From Clostridiales bacterium (lineage in GTDB: Bacteria > Bacillota > Clostridia > Oscillospirales > CAG-272): a stretch of 51,996 nt of DNA. The notes below the pieces were generated by a model. The model was not told the origin of the DNA. It did not search any database and saw only the letters and a list, made by a program, of their open reading frames with translations. The stretch is from the NCBI GenBank assembly GCA_022800625.1, contig JAAWQR010000014.1, forward strand, positions 1 through 51,996, read 5' to 3'. Positions 16,494 through 25,359 of the stretch are shown here, piece after piece. How positions within the stretch are numbered: the stretch's first letter is position 1; each line of letters begins with the position of its first letter. The translations under genes were made by a program, and so were the position numbers.

Positions 16494-17969
16494 ATGAAAA
16501 AATCACATACAGCTTTATTTTTGCTTGTTACTGTCTTGTCTCAAATGTTTTCCGGTTGCTCAGGAAACGAAACAAGTCCCGAAACGAATGAAAAAACACA
16601 AAATATTATTTCTTCCGAATTCGCAGAAATAGACGAATATATAGACTTATTGTCGGAAAACAAAAAATACGATGGAGAAACCTTTACATACGTCGGTGAA
16701 AATTATCATGCGCCGACTCAGGAAGAGGAAATCGGCAGCATAGAAAACGATTCGATATATTACAGGCAGCGGGAACTTGAAGAAAAGCTCGGAATATCGT
16801 GGACAAACAAGATCACGCAAAGCAGCGGCGAAGGCTCGGAAGCATCTGTTATGATAAAGCAGGAGGTAATGGCGGGCGGACACTCATTTGATATGACCGC
16901 AGGCACTCTTATAGTCGAAGGACAGGATCTTCTGCTTGAAGGCTGCCTTGTTCCGTCAGAAAGGCTTGAGAATATTGATCTTGATCGTGAGTGGTGGAAT
17001 TCGTCTCTTCGTAATAATTACATGATCTGCGACAAGCTGTATTTTTTCTCAGGACCTATTCTCCCGAAATATTACATGAGTTCCTACTGTATTATGTTTG
17101 ACAAATTACTCGCAGAGCAGTTTGATCTTCCCGATCTGTATGAAGAAGTAAAAAGCGGACGCTGGAGCGTTGACCGCATGCTTGAGTTATCCTCAAATGT
17201 CCCCGAAAATAAAGACGGAAGCGGAGTATACCGTTTCGGAAATCCAAACGGTCTTGCCTTTGTATTCGGATGCGGAATGACAGTAACACAGTTTGACGAG
17301 AACGGTATACCGTATGTAAAAAGCTCTCTCCCGATTGAAATGTCCGATCTGTCGGGCAAGCTTGCGCATATAATGTCCGATAATACCCTGTCGGCTCATC
17401 AAAAACGGCTCGGCAGTGAGAATTATGAAACCGTAGAACAGAAATTCGGCGTTAAATCTCTGCGTGATATTTTCGGAGAAGATAAAATACTGTTTTATTT
17501 CGGAAATACGGATGACTCGATGAAGCTGAGGGAGACAGAAGCTGAGTTTGGCATTATACCGATGCCGAAATCGTCGGAATCGCAAAAGAATTATTATTCT
17601 TATGCGGATCAGTGGTGCGCATACGTTCCGAAGTGTACGAGAGACTGTGAGATGACGGGAACGATTATCGAAGCTGCCGCAGCTCTGTCAATGAAGCACA
17701 TAAAACCCGCCTACTACGATAAAATTTTAAAGGGACAATCCGCATACGATATGCCGTCCCGTGAAATGATAGACTTAGTATTCGACTCAACCGTATATGA
17801 TATGTTCGATATTTATACAGGTGGTACAATAAACTATTGGGGAGATCTCATACATGCTATAGATACCTCAATCGATGAAGACAGCAGCAGCTTTGCATCG
17901 TCTTATTTTGTATGTGCAAAAATGGCTAACCGAAAAATAAAAGAAATAATTGAAAGCATAGGAGATTGA
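16494..17969 (+). CDS. Lipoprotein, extracellular solute-binding-protein-like
   Basis: This 491-residue protein starts with a lipoprotein signal peptide (MKKSHTALFLLVTVLSQMFSGC). The lipobox cysteine is at residue 22 and an acidic, Ser/Thr-rich linker follows. The mature part resembles type-1 extracellular binding proteins of ABC importers: a YDGETFTYVGENYHAP opening, EVMAGGHSFDM, and a C-terminal EFGIIPMPK...YYSYADQWCAYVPK segment of the kind that lines the ligand cleft. No permease or ATPase gene is adjacent, so the partner transporter is unknown. The start was taken at the ATG behind GAAAGG (12-base spacing); an ATG ten codons upstream would bury the signal peptide. The gap before it (16295-16463) is AT-rich without a clear promoter. 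Confidence 0.8.
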   Translation: MKKSHTALFLLVTVLSQMFSGCSGNETSPETNEKTQNIISSEFAEIDEYIDLLSENKKYDGETFTYVGENYHAPTQEEEIGSIENDSIYYRQRELEEKLGISWTNKITQSSGEGSEASVMIKQEVMAGGHSFDMTAGTLIVEGQDLLLEGCLVPSERLENIDLDREWWNSSLRNNYMICDKLYFFSGPILPKYYMSSYCIMFDKLLAEQFDLPDLYEEVKSGRWSVDRMLELSSNVPENKDGSGVYRFGNPNGLAFVFGCGMTVTQFDENGIPYVKSSLPIEMSDLSGKLAHIMSDNTLSAHQKRLGSENYETVEQKFGVKSLRDIFGEDKILFYFGNTDDSMKLRETEAEFGIIPMPKSSESQKNYYSYADQWCAYVPKCTRDCEMTGTIIEAAAALSMKHIKPAYYDKILKGQSAYDMPSREMIDLVFDSTVYDMFDIYTGGTINYWGDLIHAIDTSIDEDSSSFASSYFVCAKMANRKIKEIIESIGD

Positions 17970-18041
17970 CACAGTATCTCAACATTGCGTAAAAATACCT
18001 CCGGAAGGACTCATCGCTTCAAAAATATTATATTCTTTGTA

Positions 18042-18070
18042 TTGATTTATGCAGGGTAAAATAGTATAAT
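18042..18070 (+). promoter_or_regulatory. Sigma-A promoter of the dCMP deaminase operon
   Basis: TTGATT (18042-18047), 17 bases, TATAAT (18065-18070). About 150 bases of leader follow before the start at 18228, containing a GCACG/CGTGC pairing but no clear riboswitch. Confidence 0.8.
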
Positions 18071-18227
18071 ATTATTATCTGTAATTAGATATTCCGCGAA
18101 GAAAACAACGCCGCGAATGAAAGGTATTCACTCTGAAAATTAAAATGCACGGATAGCGCAATTAGGTTGTTTTCAGTCGTGCTATAGCGCCATATGAGCT
18201 AAAGTGCAGAAAGGCATGGTCATAACT

Positions 18228-18716
18228 ATGGAACGCGTATCAAAACATAACTATTATCTTGATATCGCCGAAACAGTATCCGAAAGGTCAACTTGTCTCA
18301 GGAAAAGATACGGTGCGATCATCGTAAAAAACGACGTAATAATCTCAACAGGCTATAACGGCGCGCCGAGAGGAAGAAAAAACTGTACCGATATCGGCGA
18401 CTGTATGAGAGAAAAAATGGGAATACCGAGAGGCGAGAGATATGAGCTTTGCCGCTCTCTCCATGCAGAAGCCAACGCCATAATATCGGCATCCCGCGAA
18501 AACATGCTGGGTTCTACTCTGTATATGTGCTGTACGTCTCCGCTGGACGGAAGTATAATCGGAAACGTATGCTCCTGCATGATGTGCAAAAGACAGGTTA
18601 TCAACGCAGGCATATCAAGCGTTATAATCCGTGAAACCAAAGATACATACAGCATATATGACGTAAACGACTGGATAGAAAACGACGACAGTCTCAGCGG
18701 AAAATTCGGCTATTGA
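18228..18716 (+). CDS. Deoxycytidylate (dCMP) deaminase family protein
   Basis: This protein of 162 residues has the zinc deaminase motif HAEANAI (H79, E81) and the second half CSCMMC (C117, C120) in place of the usual PCxxC. dCMP deaminases supply dUMP for thymidylate synthesis, and the N-terminal STGYNGAPRGRKNC fits that family. Between the two zinc motifs there is a longer loop than in the T4/ComEB type, with CCTSPLDGSIIGNV inserted and the proline before the first cysteine replaced. The start was set at MERVSKHNYY, 13 bases after GAAAGG. It heads a run of plus-strand genes through TsaD. Confidence 0.85.
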   Translation: MERVSKHNYYLDIAETVSERSTCLRKRYGAIIVKNDVIISTGYNGAPRGRKNCTDIGDCMREKMGIPRGERYELCRSLHAEANAIISASRENMLGSTLYMCCTSPLDGSIIGNVCSCMMCKRQVINAGISSVIIRETKDTYSIYDVNDWIENDDSLSGKFGY

Positions 18717-18745
18717 TTCACAAGGTTACGAAAGGTCTGATATAA

Positions 18746-19273
18746 ATGTCTGATACTACAGCAGTTTTATCTCCCGAAAAAACAGAAGAAGACAGGAAAA
18801 TAAATTATCTTTTTGTCTGCACGGGAAATACATGCCGTTCACCTATGGCAGCAGCTCTCTTTAATCATCTGTACGGAGATGAAAGCGCTCATGCTATATC
18901 GGCAGGTCTTGCCGCCGACGGCTCTCCCATATCGAAAAATGCCGCTGAAGCGCTGATGGAACGAGGTGTCCTTCCCTCCCCTTCAAACGACTATCTTCAT
19001 CATGTGTCAAAGTGCGTTGATGAAAAGATTCTTTCAGAAGCTTCTCTGATAATTACAATGACGTCGTCTCACGCAATGAGCCTGATTATGAATTACCCCG
19101 CTTTTGTGTCAAAAATAGCCGTTATGCCGAAAGATATCACAGATCCGTTCGGCGGTGATCTTGATGTATATAAAAAGTGTCTGTCCGATATAGAGGAGGC
19201 TCTCTGCGAAATATTCGCGGATAAGCGCTCACCGATATCGGAAGAATCAAGTGACGGAAAAGCCGATGAATAA
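18746..19273 (+). CDS. Low-molecular-weight phosphatase, arginine-phosphatase-like
   Basis: This 175-residue protein has the LMW-PTP P-loop CTGNTCRS at residues 25-32 (nucleophile C25, R31). The general acid lies in a C-terminal DPFGG loop (MPKDITDPFGG). The threonine at P-loop position five (T29) is the residue known to give B. subtilis YwlE specificity for phosphoarginine; tyrosine phosphatases usually have isoleucine or leucine there. So this is more likely a protein-arginine phosphatase than a tyrosine phosphatase. The first 18 residues are an extra hydrophilic tail. GAAAGG precedes the ATG. No mcsB arginine kinase is in the window. Confidence 0.85.
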   Translation: MSDTTAVLSPEKTEEDRKINYLFVCTGNTCRSPMAAALFNHLYGDESAHAISAGLAADGSPISKNAAEALMERGVLPSPSNDYLHHVSKCVDEKILSEASLIITMTSSHAMSLIMNYPAFVSKIAVMPKDITDPFGGDLDVYKKCLSDIEEALCEIFADKRSPISEESSDGKADE

Positions 19274-19721
19274 TCCGCCTTGTTTTAATTTAAGCTGTGC
19301 GGAGGAGTGCGACATAGCAGAAATTGCAAAGCTCGAACGTGTCATTTTTCCCGATTTTTGGTCGGAAGCTAATATAGGAGCTTCTGTTTTGTCTCCGCAA
19401 TATGTTACGCTTACTGCAAAGCTTGAGAACGGAGAACTTGCAGGATACGGTATACTTTTGCTCGGACCGTACGAAGCCGAGATCTTGAGAATAGCCTCCG
19501 CTCCCGACCGCAGACGGCTCGGCATAGGGGAAGCAGTTCTAAAGCATCTTATTTATGAAGCGGATAAACGCAGCCTTTCAACAATTTTTCTTGAAGTACG
19601 CGAGTCAAATATCGCCGCGGTACAGCTTTACTTGAAAAACGGCTTCTGTAAATATTCGGTCAGAAAAAACTATTACAAATCACCGTCTGAAAACGCTGTG
19701 CTTATGTGTCTCACAAAATAA
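19266..19721 (+). CDS. rimI: RimI-type N-acetyltransferase
   Basis: This GNAT protein has about 151 residues. The acetyl-CoA loop is in RIASAPDRRRLGIGEAVLKHL (Q/RxxGxG/A form RRRLGIG), followed by TIFLEVRESNIAAVQLYLKNGF, which is the RimI signature. RimI acetylates the N-terminal alanine of ribosomal protein S18 in E. coli. In many Bacillota it sits with tsaD, as here. The ATG at 19266 overlaps the stop of the previous gene (ATGAATAA), suggesting translational coupling. An in-frame GTG five codons earlier (19251) with GGAAGA upstream is an alternative. Confidence 0.88.
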   Translation: MNNPPCFNLSCAEECDIAEIAKLERVIFPDFWSEANIGASVLSPQYVTLTAKLENGELAGYGILLLGPYEAEILRIASAPDRRRLGIGEAVLKHLIYEADKRSLSTIFLEVRESNIAAVQLYLKNGFCKYSVRKNYYKSPSENAVLMCLTK

Positions 19722-19777
19722 ACGCTTTAGCCGTATTTATTAGCACAATATATGCACAATAAAGGATAATCACAAGT

Positions 19778-20869
19778 ATGATAATTTTCGGAATCGAAAG
19801 CTCCTGCGATGATACATCAGCCGCTGTTCTGTCCGTCTCTTATGAGAATGGCAAAACCTCTTATGAGCTTTTATCAAATATAGTTTCAACCCAGCTTATA
19901 CATACCGAATTCGGGGGAGTTGTCCCCGAAATTGCAAGCAGATGTCACGCAGAAGCAATTTCAACCGTAGCGCAAACGGCTTTGAGCGAAGCCTCAGTAA
20001 CCTATTCGGATATAGATGCAGTTGCCGTAACCTTTGCACCGGGGCTTATCGGTTCGCTTTTGGTAGGCGTAAGCTTTGCAAAGGCGCTGGCTCTGTCTCT
20101 CGGCGTTCCTTTAATTCCCGTAAATCATATTGAAGCTCATGCCGCCGCATCATATATCGAGCATCCTGAGCTTCCGCCGTCATTCCTTGCGCTTATAGTG
20201 TCGGGCGGTCATACATCTTTTTACAATGTTGATAACTACGATTTTGAAGAAATCGGCGGAACGAGAGACGATGCCGCAGGCGAAGCCTTTGACAAAACAG
20301 GAAGAGTCATGGGACTTCCGTATCCGGGAGGCGCCGCTATGGATAAGCTTGCCACCGAAGGCTTTAAACGCGACAGCTACAAAAATATAAAATTCCCGAG
20401 TCCTGCAATGACAGGCTCTGAGCTGGAATTTTCTTTCAGCGGACTCAAAACTGCTGTAATAAATTACGTTCACACAACAGCACAGCGGCTGTCGCTTCCG
20501 TCAGGAAACAAGCTCCCGACAGAACTGCGCGAAGATATAGCCGCCGCGCTTACCGACACCGTAATTCACGGAATCAGCACAAAATTGAAGGAAGCTATAC
20601 TCAGTACAGGTAAAAAGCATATTGTGCTTGCAGGCGGAGTCGCCGCAAACTCTCATCTGAGACGTCACCTAGGCGAAGTTTGCGAAAGCGTCGGCGCGAG
20701 ACTTTATACTCCGTCACTGAAGCTTTGCGCTGATAACGGAGCCATGGTCGCCGCCGCAGGATTTCACGCTCTGCGTAAAGGCATTACCGCAGACACATCT
20801 CTCAATGCGGCAGCGTCGGATGAAGCCGCAGAAGATTATATTAAAAAAATAAAAAATTTACAGGAATAA
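19778..20869 (+). CDS. tsaD: tRNA N6-adenosine threonylcarbamoyltransferase TsaD
   Basis: This protein of 363 residues transfers threonylcarbamoyl to A37 of ANN-decoding tRNAs. It belongs to the ASKHA fold with GIESSCDDTSAAV at the N-terminus, the metal-binding HIEAH motif, LIVSGGHTSF, and DDAAGEAFDKTGRVMGLPYPGG. The nucleotide region GGVAANSHLRRHL and CADNGAMVAAAG are near the end. Length is slightly above the usual 335-345. It follows rimI by 56 bases. tsaB and tsaE are not in the window, although they are often linked to it. Confidence 0.97.
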   Translation: MIIFGIESSCDDTSAAVLSVSYENGKTSYELLSNIVSTQLIHTEFGGVVPEIASRCHAEAISTVAQTALSEASVTYSDIDAVAVTFAPGLIGSLLVGVSFAKALALSLGVPLIPVNHIEAHAAASYIEHPELPPSFLALIVSGGHTSFYNVDNYDFEEIGGTRDDAAGEAFDKTGRVMGLPYPGGAAMDKLATEGFKRDSYKNIKFPSPAMTGSELEFSFSGLKTAVINYVHTTAQRLSLPSGNKLPTELREDIAAALTDTVIHGISTKLKEAILSTGKKHIVLAGGVAANSHLRRHLGEVCESVGARLYTPSLKLCADNGAMVAAAGFHALRKGITADTSLNAAASDEAAEDYIKKIKNLQE

Positions 20870-21206
20870 TATATCCGCAATTGCCTTATATGCGCTTCAT
20901 GTTCTGCTTATGCCTAATTTTCAACAACAGTTTTCAACAGGGTGTTGAAAACTCAGACGTTTATAATTCAACATATCAACATCAAAATAAACGCCGAAAT
21001 AACTTGCTCCGTTCGCATAAATTCTGCTTTGTTCAACACTGTGTAAGTCACTTTTTCAACAGTTTCACTCCTTTTTATGCAAAAACAGAAGCATTTTCTG
21101 CATTTCCCTATGACGGGAAATATATTTTGTACTTGCCGAAAAAACGTCAAGGAGTATATGTAATCCAAATCCATACCACTATTTTAAGAAAGGCTCAGTA
21201 CTGTAA
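20870..21206 (+). promoter_or_regulatory. Leader with six TTCAACA elements upstream of the DnaD-like gene
   Basis: This gap of 337 bases has no credible gene. It contains TTCAACA cores at 20920, 20933, 20967, 21032 and 21055 on the plus strand and at 20943 on the minus strand. Four of these are full TTTTCAACA (20918, 20931, 21053; 20943-20951 inverted). The pair at 20930-20952 forms a perfect 10-bp hairpin around GGG. TTTTCAACA differs from the DnaA-box consensus TTWTNCACA at one position. A weak promoter TTGCCG/TATATG may lie near 21136-21163. Control of the helicase-loader genes by DnaA is suggested but not shown. Confidence 0.5.
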
Positions 21207-22214
21207 ATGAAGGTCATTCCAGATTATAAAAAATCCGCTTTTATCGTTCCGGGAGCAGTGCTGGAGCTGCTGCCCGAAGCCGATTCATCTGCTCTTTGCG
21301 TACTTTTGTATGTCCTCGGACACGGAGAATTTTCCGTTACAGCCTCTGCCAAAGCGCTTAAAATAAGCGAAGCCGAATTTCTGTCGGCACTGAAATTTTG
21401 GCAGGACAATGATATTATTTCATCCGAAGTCGGAAAAACTTCAAAAAAGGCAAAGAACTCCTCTTTGAAAGTCCGAAGAAAAAATGACGGCGAGACCGAA
21501 GCTGTTGAAAACACTGTAAAGCCAAAACCTAAAATGTCTTCTTCCCTGCCGTCATACACAACCGAGGAAACCGCAAGATTCCTTGAATCCAACAAAACAA
21601 CTGCCGAGATAATCGATTCCTGCGAAAATATAATCGGAAAGATATTCACAACAGCCGAAACCAATATAATAATCGGAATGCTCGATCATCTGTCGCTCTC
21701 GGGCGAATACATACTTCTGCTGTTCGCTCATGCAAAAAAAATAGGAAAGAACTCAGTCAGATATATTGAACAGCTCGCCATAAGCTTTGCAGACCGCGAT
21801 ATTACCACATACTCGGCTCTTGAAGAAGAACTGTCTCATATTGAGCTTACCGAGGACACGCTGAGATTCATAAGAAAAATTTTCGGATTCGGAGACAGAG
21901 CCTTTTCTCGTAAGGAAAAAGATGCTGTGCGCAATTGGTGCGTAAAATGGGGATTCGAAAAAGATATTATCGAAAAAGCATATGAAATAACAGTCAACAA
22001 TATAGGAAAAGCGTCAGTGGCTTATACCAACTCGATCCTTGCGAAATGGTACGGCGAAGGTCTTCATACAGTAGCCGAGATAGACGCATATCTTGAAAAA
22101 TCCCGTTCCGACAGTAATAAAGCGGCTGACAGTTCAACGGAATCAAGCTTTGATACAGACGAATTTTTTGAAGCAGCACTTAGGCGATCATACGGAAAAC
22201 AAAGCGACAATTAA
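21207..22214 (+). CDS. DnaD-domain primosomal protein
   Basis: This 335-residue protein has an N-terminal winged-helix-like part (about 1-75: SALCVLLYVLGHGEFSVTASAKALKISEAEF). A charged linker and two DnaD-type DDBH2 repeats follow. The second repeat ends in YTNSILAKWYGEGLHTVAEID, which matches the conserved ILxxWxxxGIxT end of the family; the first (about 130-215) is weaker. DnaD proteins recruit the helicase loader during replication initiation and restart. The next gene is the loader, 22 bases away, which supports the call. GAAAGG lies 13 bases before the ATG. Confidence 0.88.
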   Translation: MKVIPDYKKSAFIVPGAVLELLPEADSSALCVLLYVLGHGEFSVTASAKALKISEAEFLSALKFWQDNDIISSEVGKTSKKAKNSSLKVRRKNDGETEAVENTVKPKPKMSSSLPSYTTEETARFLESNKTTAEIIDSCENIIGKIFTTAETNIIIGMLDHLSLSGEYILLLFAHAKKIGKNSVRYIEQLAISFADRDITTYSALEEELSHIELTEDTLRFIRKIFGFGDRAFSRKEKDAVRNWCVKWGFEKDIIEKAYEITVNNIGKASVAYTNSILAKWYGEGLHTVAEIDAYLEKSRSDSNKAADSSTESSFDTDEFFEAALRRSYGKQSDN

Positions 22215-22236
22215 ACTTATGAAAGGATAGTTCAAA

Positions 22237-23199
22237 ATGCCGTACAGCAAAGAAAATCTGCAAAGTGTGCGAGAAAAAATTGCCGCAAGGCGTGCTTCGG
22301 CAATCGCAACCTACGAAACGCGACGAGAAAAACTGACTCTTGAAATCCCATCGCTTGCGGAAATTGAGAGAAATCTCGCCATGACGGGAAGCCGTATTAT
22401 GGGAGCTGCGCTGGCTCATGAGCTTGATGAAGCGTCTCTTAACGAAATCAGAAAAGAAAACGAAAGACTACGCAAAATGCGCGCCGTTCTCTTAACGGCA
22501 AACGGTTATTCTGCGGATTATCTTGACATAAAATATACCTGTCCGTTGTGCTCTGACACGGGATATGTCGGTATTGATATGTGTAAGTGCATGAAGCGCG
22601 AGCTGACGATCGCAGGAATTAAAAGCTCCGGCCTTATACACCTGATGGAAAGCCAAAGCTTTGAAAGCTTTGATCTTTCATATTATACAGATGCCGATCT
22701 CATCAAGGCTCAGACAAATTTGAAGCTCTTACGTGATTTTGCTTACGGCTTCAGTACGGAAAAATCTGCGTCTTGGCTTCTGATAGGTCATACGGGGCTT
22801 GGCAAAACTCATCTTTCAACCGCAACGGCTAAAGTAGTGATCGAACGCGGCTTTGACGTAGTATATGAAAGCGCTCAGGGGATCATATCTTCATTTGAAG
22901 CTGTCAGATTCGGCGGCGACTATGAGAGCCGCCATGATAAAAAATACTTCGACTGCGATCTGCTTATTATTGACGACCTCGGAGTTGAGGTATCAAATCA
23001 GTTCACTCTGTCATGCGTGTATAACATAATCAACGCGCGTATAAATCAAAACAAATCTACCATTATCAATACAAATCTTTCGCAAAGCGAGCTCCGCGAA
23101 AGATACGCCGACAGAATTACAAGCCGCCTGTTCGGAGAATTTTCTCCCTTGCTCTTTACCGGACGCGATATTCGCGGGCAAAAGATAAGAAAATCATAA
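22237..23199 (+). CDS. DnaC/DnaI-type helicase-loader ATPase
   Basis: This AAA+ protein has 320 residues. The N-terminal coiled region (about 1-90) is followed by a four-cysteine zinc motif (C102, C105, C116, C118). The ATPase domain has Walker A GHTGLGKT at 184-191, Walker B LLIIDDLG near 242-249, sensor I INTN, and an arginine finger in SRLFGEF. The zinc motif plus P-loop matches DnaI-type loaders that place the replicative helicase on DNA, rather than IstB of insertion sequences. No transposase is near. GAAAGG precedes the ATG by 10 bases. Confidence 0.9.
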   Translation: MPYSKENLQSVREKIAARRASAIATYETRREKLTLEIPSLAEIERNLAMTGSRIMGAALAHELDEASLNEIRKENERLRKMRAVLLTANGYSADYLDIKYTCPLCSDTGYVGIDMCKCMKRELTIAGIKSSGLIHLMESQSFESFDLSYYTDADLIKAQTNLKLLRDFAYGFSTEKSASWLLIGHTGLGKTHLSTATAKVVIERGFDVVYESAQGIISSFEAVRFGGDYESRHDKKYFDCDLLIIDDLGVEVSNQFTLSCVYNIINARINQNKSTIINTNLSQSELRERYADRITSRLFGEFSPLLFTGRDIRGQKIRKS

Positions 23200-23300
23200 A
23201 AAGAAATTTTGGTGAGTTATATACCGCCTTAATTTATATAAAATGCCGTGCTCGGCATATCCAAACACAAAAACTCTTTATTTAAGGAAGGTAAAAATTT

Positions 23301-24158
23301 ATGAAACTTGGCGCTATGGTCGAGTCATTCAGACTCGGATTCAGAGGCGGCGTAGAAAAGGCTGCCGCTCTCGGAGTAGACGGAATCCAGGCGGGCGCAA
23401 CATCGGGCGATCTTGTTCCCGAAAATATGACACCTGCTAAAATCCGTGAGGCTCTTGACATTGTAAACTCAAACGGACTTGTATTCTCCGCTCTCTGCGG
23501 TGACTTCTGCCGCGGATTTGACGATGAAGAAAGCAATAAAATTTATGTTGACAAATCAAAGAGAATTCTTGATCTCTCAGCAGAACTCGGCTGCCGTATC
23601 GTTACGACACATATCGGTACGGTACCGGAAGAAGAGTGTAAAAAGAAAGAGATCATGCGTACTGCATGCCGTGAGCTTGCGGAATATGCTGACTCGATCG
23701 GCGCAGTTTTCGCTGTTGAAACAGGTCCCGAAAAGGGATATATCCTTGCAGACTTCCTTGACAGCCTCGGGGCGAACGGCGTTCGCGTAAACTTTGATCC
23801 GGCTAACCTCGTAATGTGCGTAGACGACCGTCCTGAAGAGGCTCTCAAGTACCTCGGCAAGTATGTAGTTCACACCCATGCAAAAGACGGTATCATGCTT
23901 ACAAAGAAAGTAAGCGGCGATATTCAGATAAACGAAGAAGCACAGCAGCACGCTGCAATGATCGCAATGGGAGAAAAATATCTTGAGCTTCCTCTCGGAA
24001 AAGGCGACGTTGACTTTGACGTATATCTTCCCGCACTAAAAGCAACAGGCTTTGACGGATTCCTGACGATCGAGCGCGAGGTCGGAGATCAGCCTGAGGC
24101 AGACATCGCAATGGCTTCGGACTTCCTGCGCGAAATGATGGCAAAGTTTGACCTTTAA
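23301..24158 (+). CDS. Sugar phosphate isomerase/epimerase (xylose-isomerase-like TIM barrel)
   Basis: This protein of 285 residues matches the AP-endonuclease-2/xylose-isomerase-like barrel family. Metal-binding candidates are the glutamate in VFAVETGPEKGY (strand 5), NFDPANLVMC, the histidines in VVHTHAKDG and the final glutamate in FLTIEREVGDQ. Such enzymes epimerise or isomerise keto-sugars or inositol derivatives; the exact substrate is unknown. AAGGAAGG lies upstream of the ATG. It stands alone between the DnaC-like gene and a hairpin at 24173. It may act with the Gfo/Idh enzyme at 8262, but they are not linked. Confidence 0.88.
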   Translation: MKLGAMVESFRLGFRGGVEKAAALGVDGIQAGATSGDLVPENMTPAKIREALDIVNSNGLVFSALCGDFCRGFDDEESNKIYVDKSKRILDLSAELGCRIVTTHIGTVPEEECKKKEIMRTACRELAEYADSIGAVFAVETGPEKGYILADFLDSLGANGVRVNFDPANLVMCVDDRPEEALKYLGKYVVHTHAKDGIMLTKKVSGDIQINEEAQQHAAMIAMGEKYLELPLGKGDVDFDVYLPALKATGFDGFLTIEREVGDQPEADIAMASDFLREMMAKFDL

Positions 24159-24172
24159 TAAGATTATAAACG

Positions 24173-24196
24173 GGGGGATAAAATATCCCCCTTCCT
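24173..24196 (+). terminator. Hairpin after the TIM-barrel gene
   Basis: GGGGGATA pairs with TATCCCCC around AAA (24173-24191). It is followed by TTCCTTT, a poor T-run, so termination is likely partial. Confidence 0.5.
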
Positions 24197-24229
24197 TTAC
24201 TAAACCTTCAACATATATCGGAGTTAACT

Positions 24230-24799
24230 ATGAAATTATTTATCGCATCAGATATACACGGATCAGCGTATTACACCGAACTGATGCTTAAAAGATACTG
24301 TGAATCGGGAGCTGAAAAGCTGATACTTCTCGGCGATATTCTCTATCACGGACCGAGAAACGAGCTTCCGCGGGAATATGATCCCAAAGCTGTAATTGAA
24401 ATGCTGAATAAGGCAGGAGACGACATTCTTGCAGTCAGAGGAAACTGTGAAGCAGAAGTAGACGATATGGTACTTGAATTCGATGTTTCAAGCAATTACA
24501 TGATGATATTTGATGCCGGAATCACGATTTTCGCAACTCACGGTCACCGTCCTAAGCCGAAAACACATGACAGAGATATTCTGCTTTGCGGTCATACTCA
24601 CGTACCTACTGTTGAAGTGCGCGAAAATTGTGTATATATGAATCCCGGCTCTGTATCGATTCCGAAAGAAGCTTCCCCGCACAGCTATATTATATATGAA
24701 AACGGAATTTTCAGCTGGTACGATATGGAGAACCTGGAATGCTATATGGAATATGAGCCGGTGTTAGATAAAAACGGTGATGTCGATGACGACGAATAA
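24230..24799 (+). CDS. yfcE: YfcE-type metallophosphodiesterase
   Basis: This calcineurin-like protein of 189 residues has the metal ligands in order: SDIHGS (D8, H10), LLGDILYHG, RGNCEAE, ATHGHR and CGHTHVPT. This is the small YfcE/MJ0936 group, which hydrolyses phosphodiesters in vitro with Mn2+; the cellular substrate is unknown. The protein extends by about 20 acidic residues past the usual end (MEYEPVLDKNGDVDDDE). It is a single gene closed by the terminator at 24846. The start follows GGAG. Confidence 0.9.
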   Translation: MKLFIASDIHGSAYYTELMLKRYCESGAEKLILLGDILYHGPRNELPREYDPKAVIEMLNKAGDDILAVRGNCEAEVDDMVLEFDVSSNYMMIFDAGITIFATHGHRPKPKTHDRDILLCGHTHVPTVEVRENCVYMNPGSVSIPKEASPHSYIIYENGIFSWYDMENLECYMEYEPVLDKNGDVDDDE

Positions 24800-24845
24800 G
24801 TCACATCTGACAACTCAATGATGGCATTTTCATCAATTAGTTATA

Positions 24846-24884
24846 AAAAATCGGTAAAGCTCATTTTGAGCCTTACCGATTTTT
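24846..24884. terminator. Bidirectional terminator between yfcE and rplL
   Basis: AAAAATCGGTAA-GCTCA pairs with TGAGC-TTACCGATTTTT around a short loop with one mismatch. T-runs follow on both strands. Confidence 0.9.
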
Positions 24885-24899
24885 CAGCGTTAAGCTATA

Positions 24900-25283
24900 T
24901 TACTTAATTTCAACAGAAGCGCCTGCTGCTTCGAGCTTAGCCTTGATAGCGTCAGCATCTTCCTTGCTTGCGCCTTCCTTAAGAGTCTTAGGAGCACCCT
25001 CAACGAGTTCCTTAGCTTCCTTAAGACCGAGACCTGTGATCTCGCGAACAACCTTGATAACGTCGAGCTTTTTAGCGCCGAAGCTTGAGAGAACTACATC
25101 GAACTCAGACTTTTCTTCAGCAGCGCCGCCTGCTGCAGCACCGCCTGCTACTGCGCCTGCAACAGCTACAGGAGCTGCAGATACGCCGAATTCCTCTTCG
25201 ATAGCCTTTACGAGGTCGGAAAGTTCAAGAATTGTGAGACCTTTGATAAGGTCGATGATCTGTGTTGACTTTTCAGATGCCAT
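24900..25283 (-). CDS. rplL: 50S ribosomal protein L7/L12
   Basis: This protein of 127 residues has the N-terminal dimerisation helices ([26 protein letters not shown]), an Ala/Gly-rich hinge at about 35-55, and the C-terminal domain with [38 protein letters not shown]. It forms the ribosomal stalk that recruits translational GTPases. It is downstream of rplJ in the usual order with a 76-base gap. rplK and rplA are not beside it. Confidence 0.98.
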   Translation of the reverse strand: MASEKSTQIIDLIKGLTILELSDLVKAIEEEFGVSAAPVAVAGAVAGGAAAGGAAEEKSEFDVVLSSFGAKKLDVIKVVREITGLGLKEAKELVEGAPKTLKEGASKEDADAIKAKLEAAGASVEIK

Positions 25284-25359
25284 TTTATTATCCTCCGATA
25301 TTTACTTTAATTTAGTTCGAATAATTTTTTTCGTTTACAACGAATATGTGATGCGCCGA

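Noticed and set aside
20881..21210. 109-residue plus-strand ORF upstream of the DnaD-like gene
   Set aside because: No ribosome site, composition unlike a protein, and it lies over the TTCAACA cluster.
22237..23199. IstB of an insertion sequence
   Set aside because: No IstA transposase or terminal repeats; the zinc motif and the DnaD-like neighbour indicate a helicase loader.
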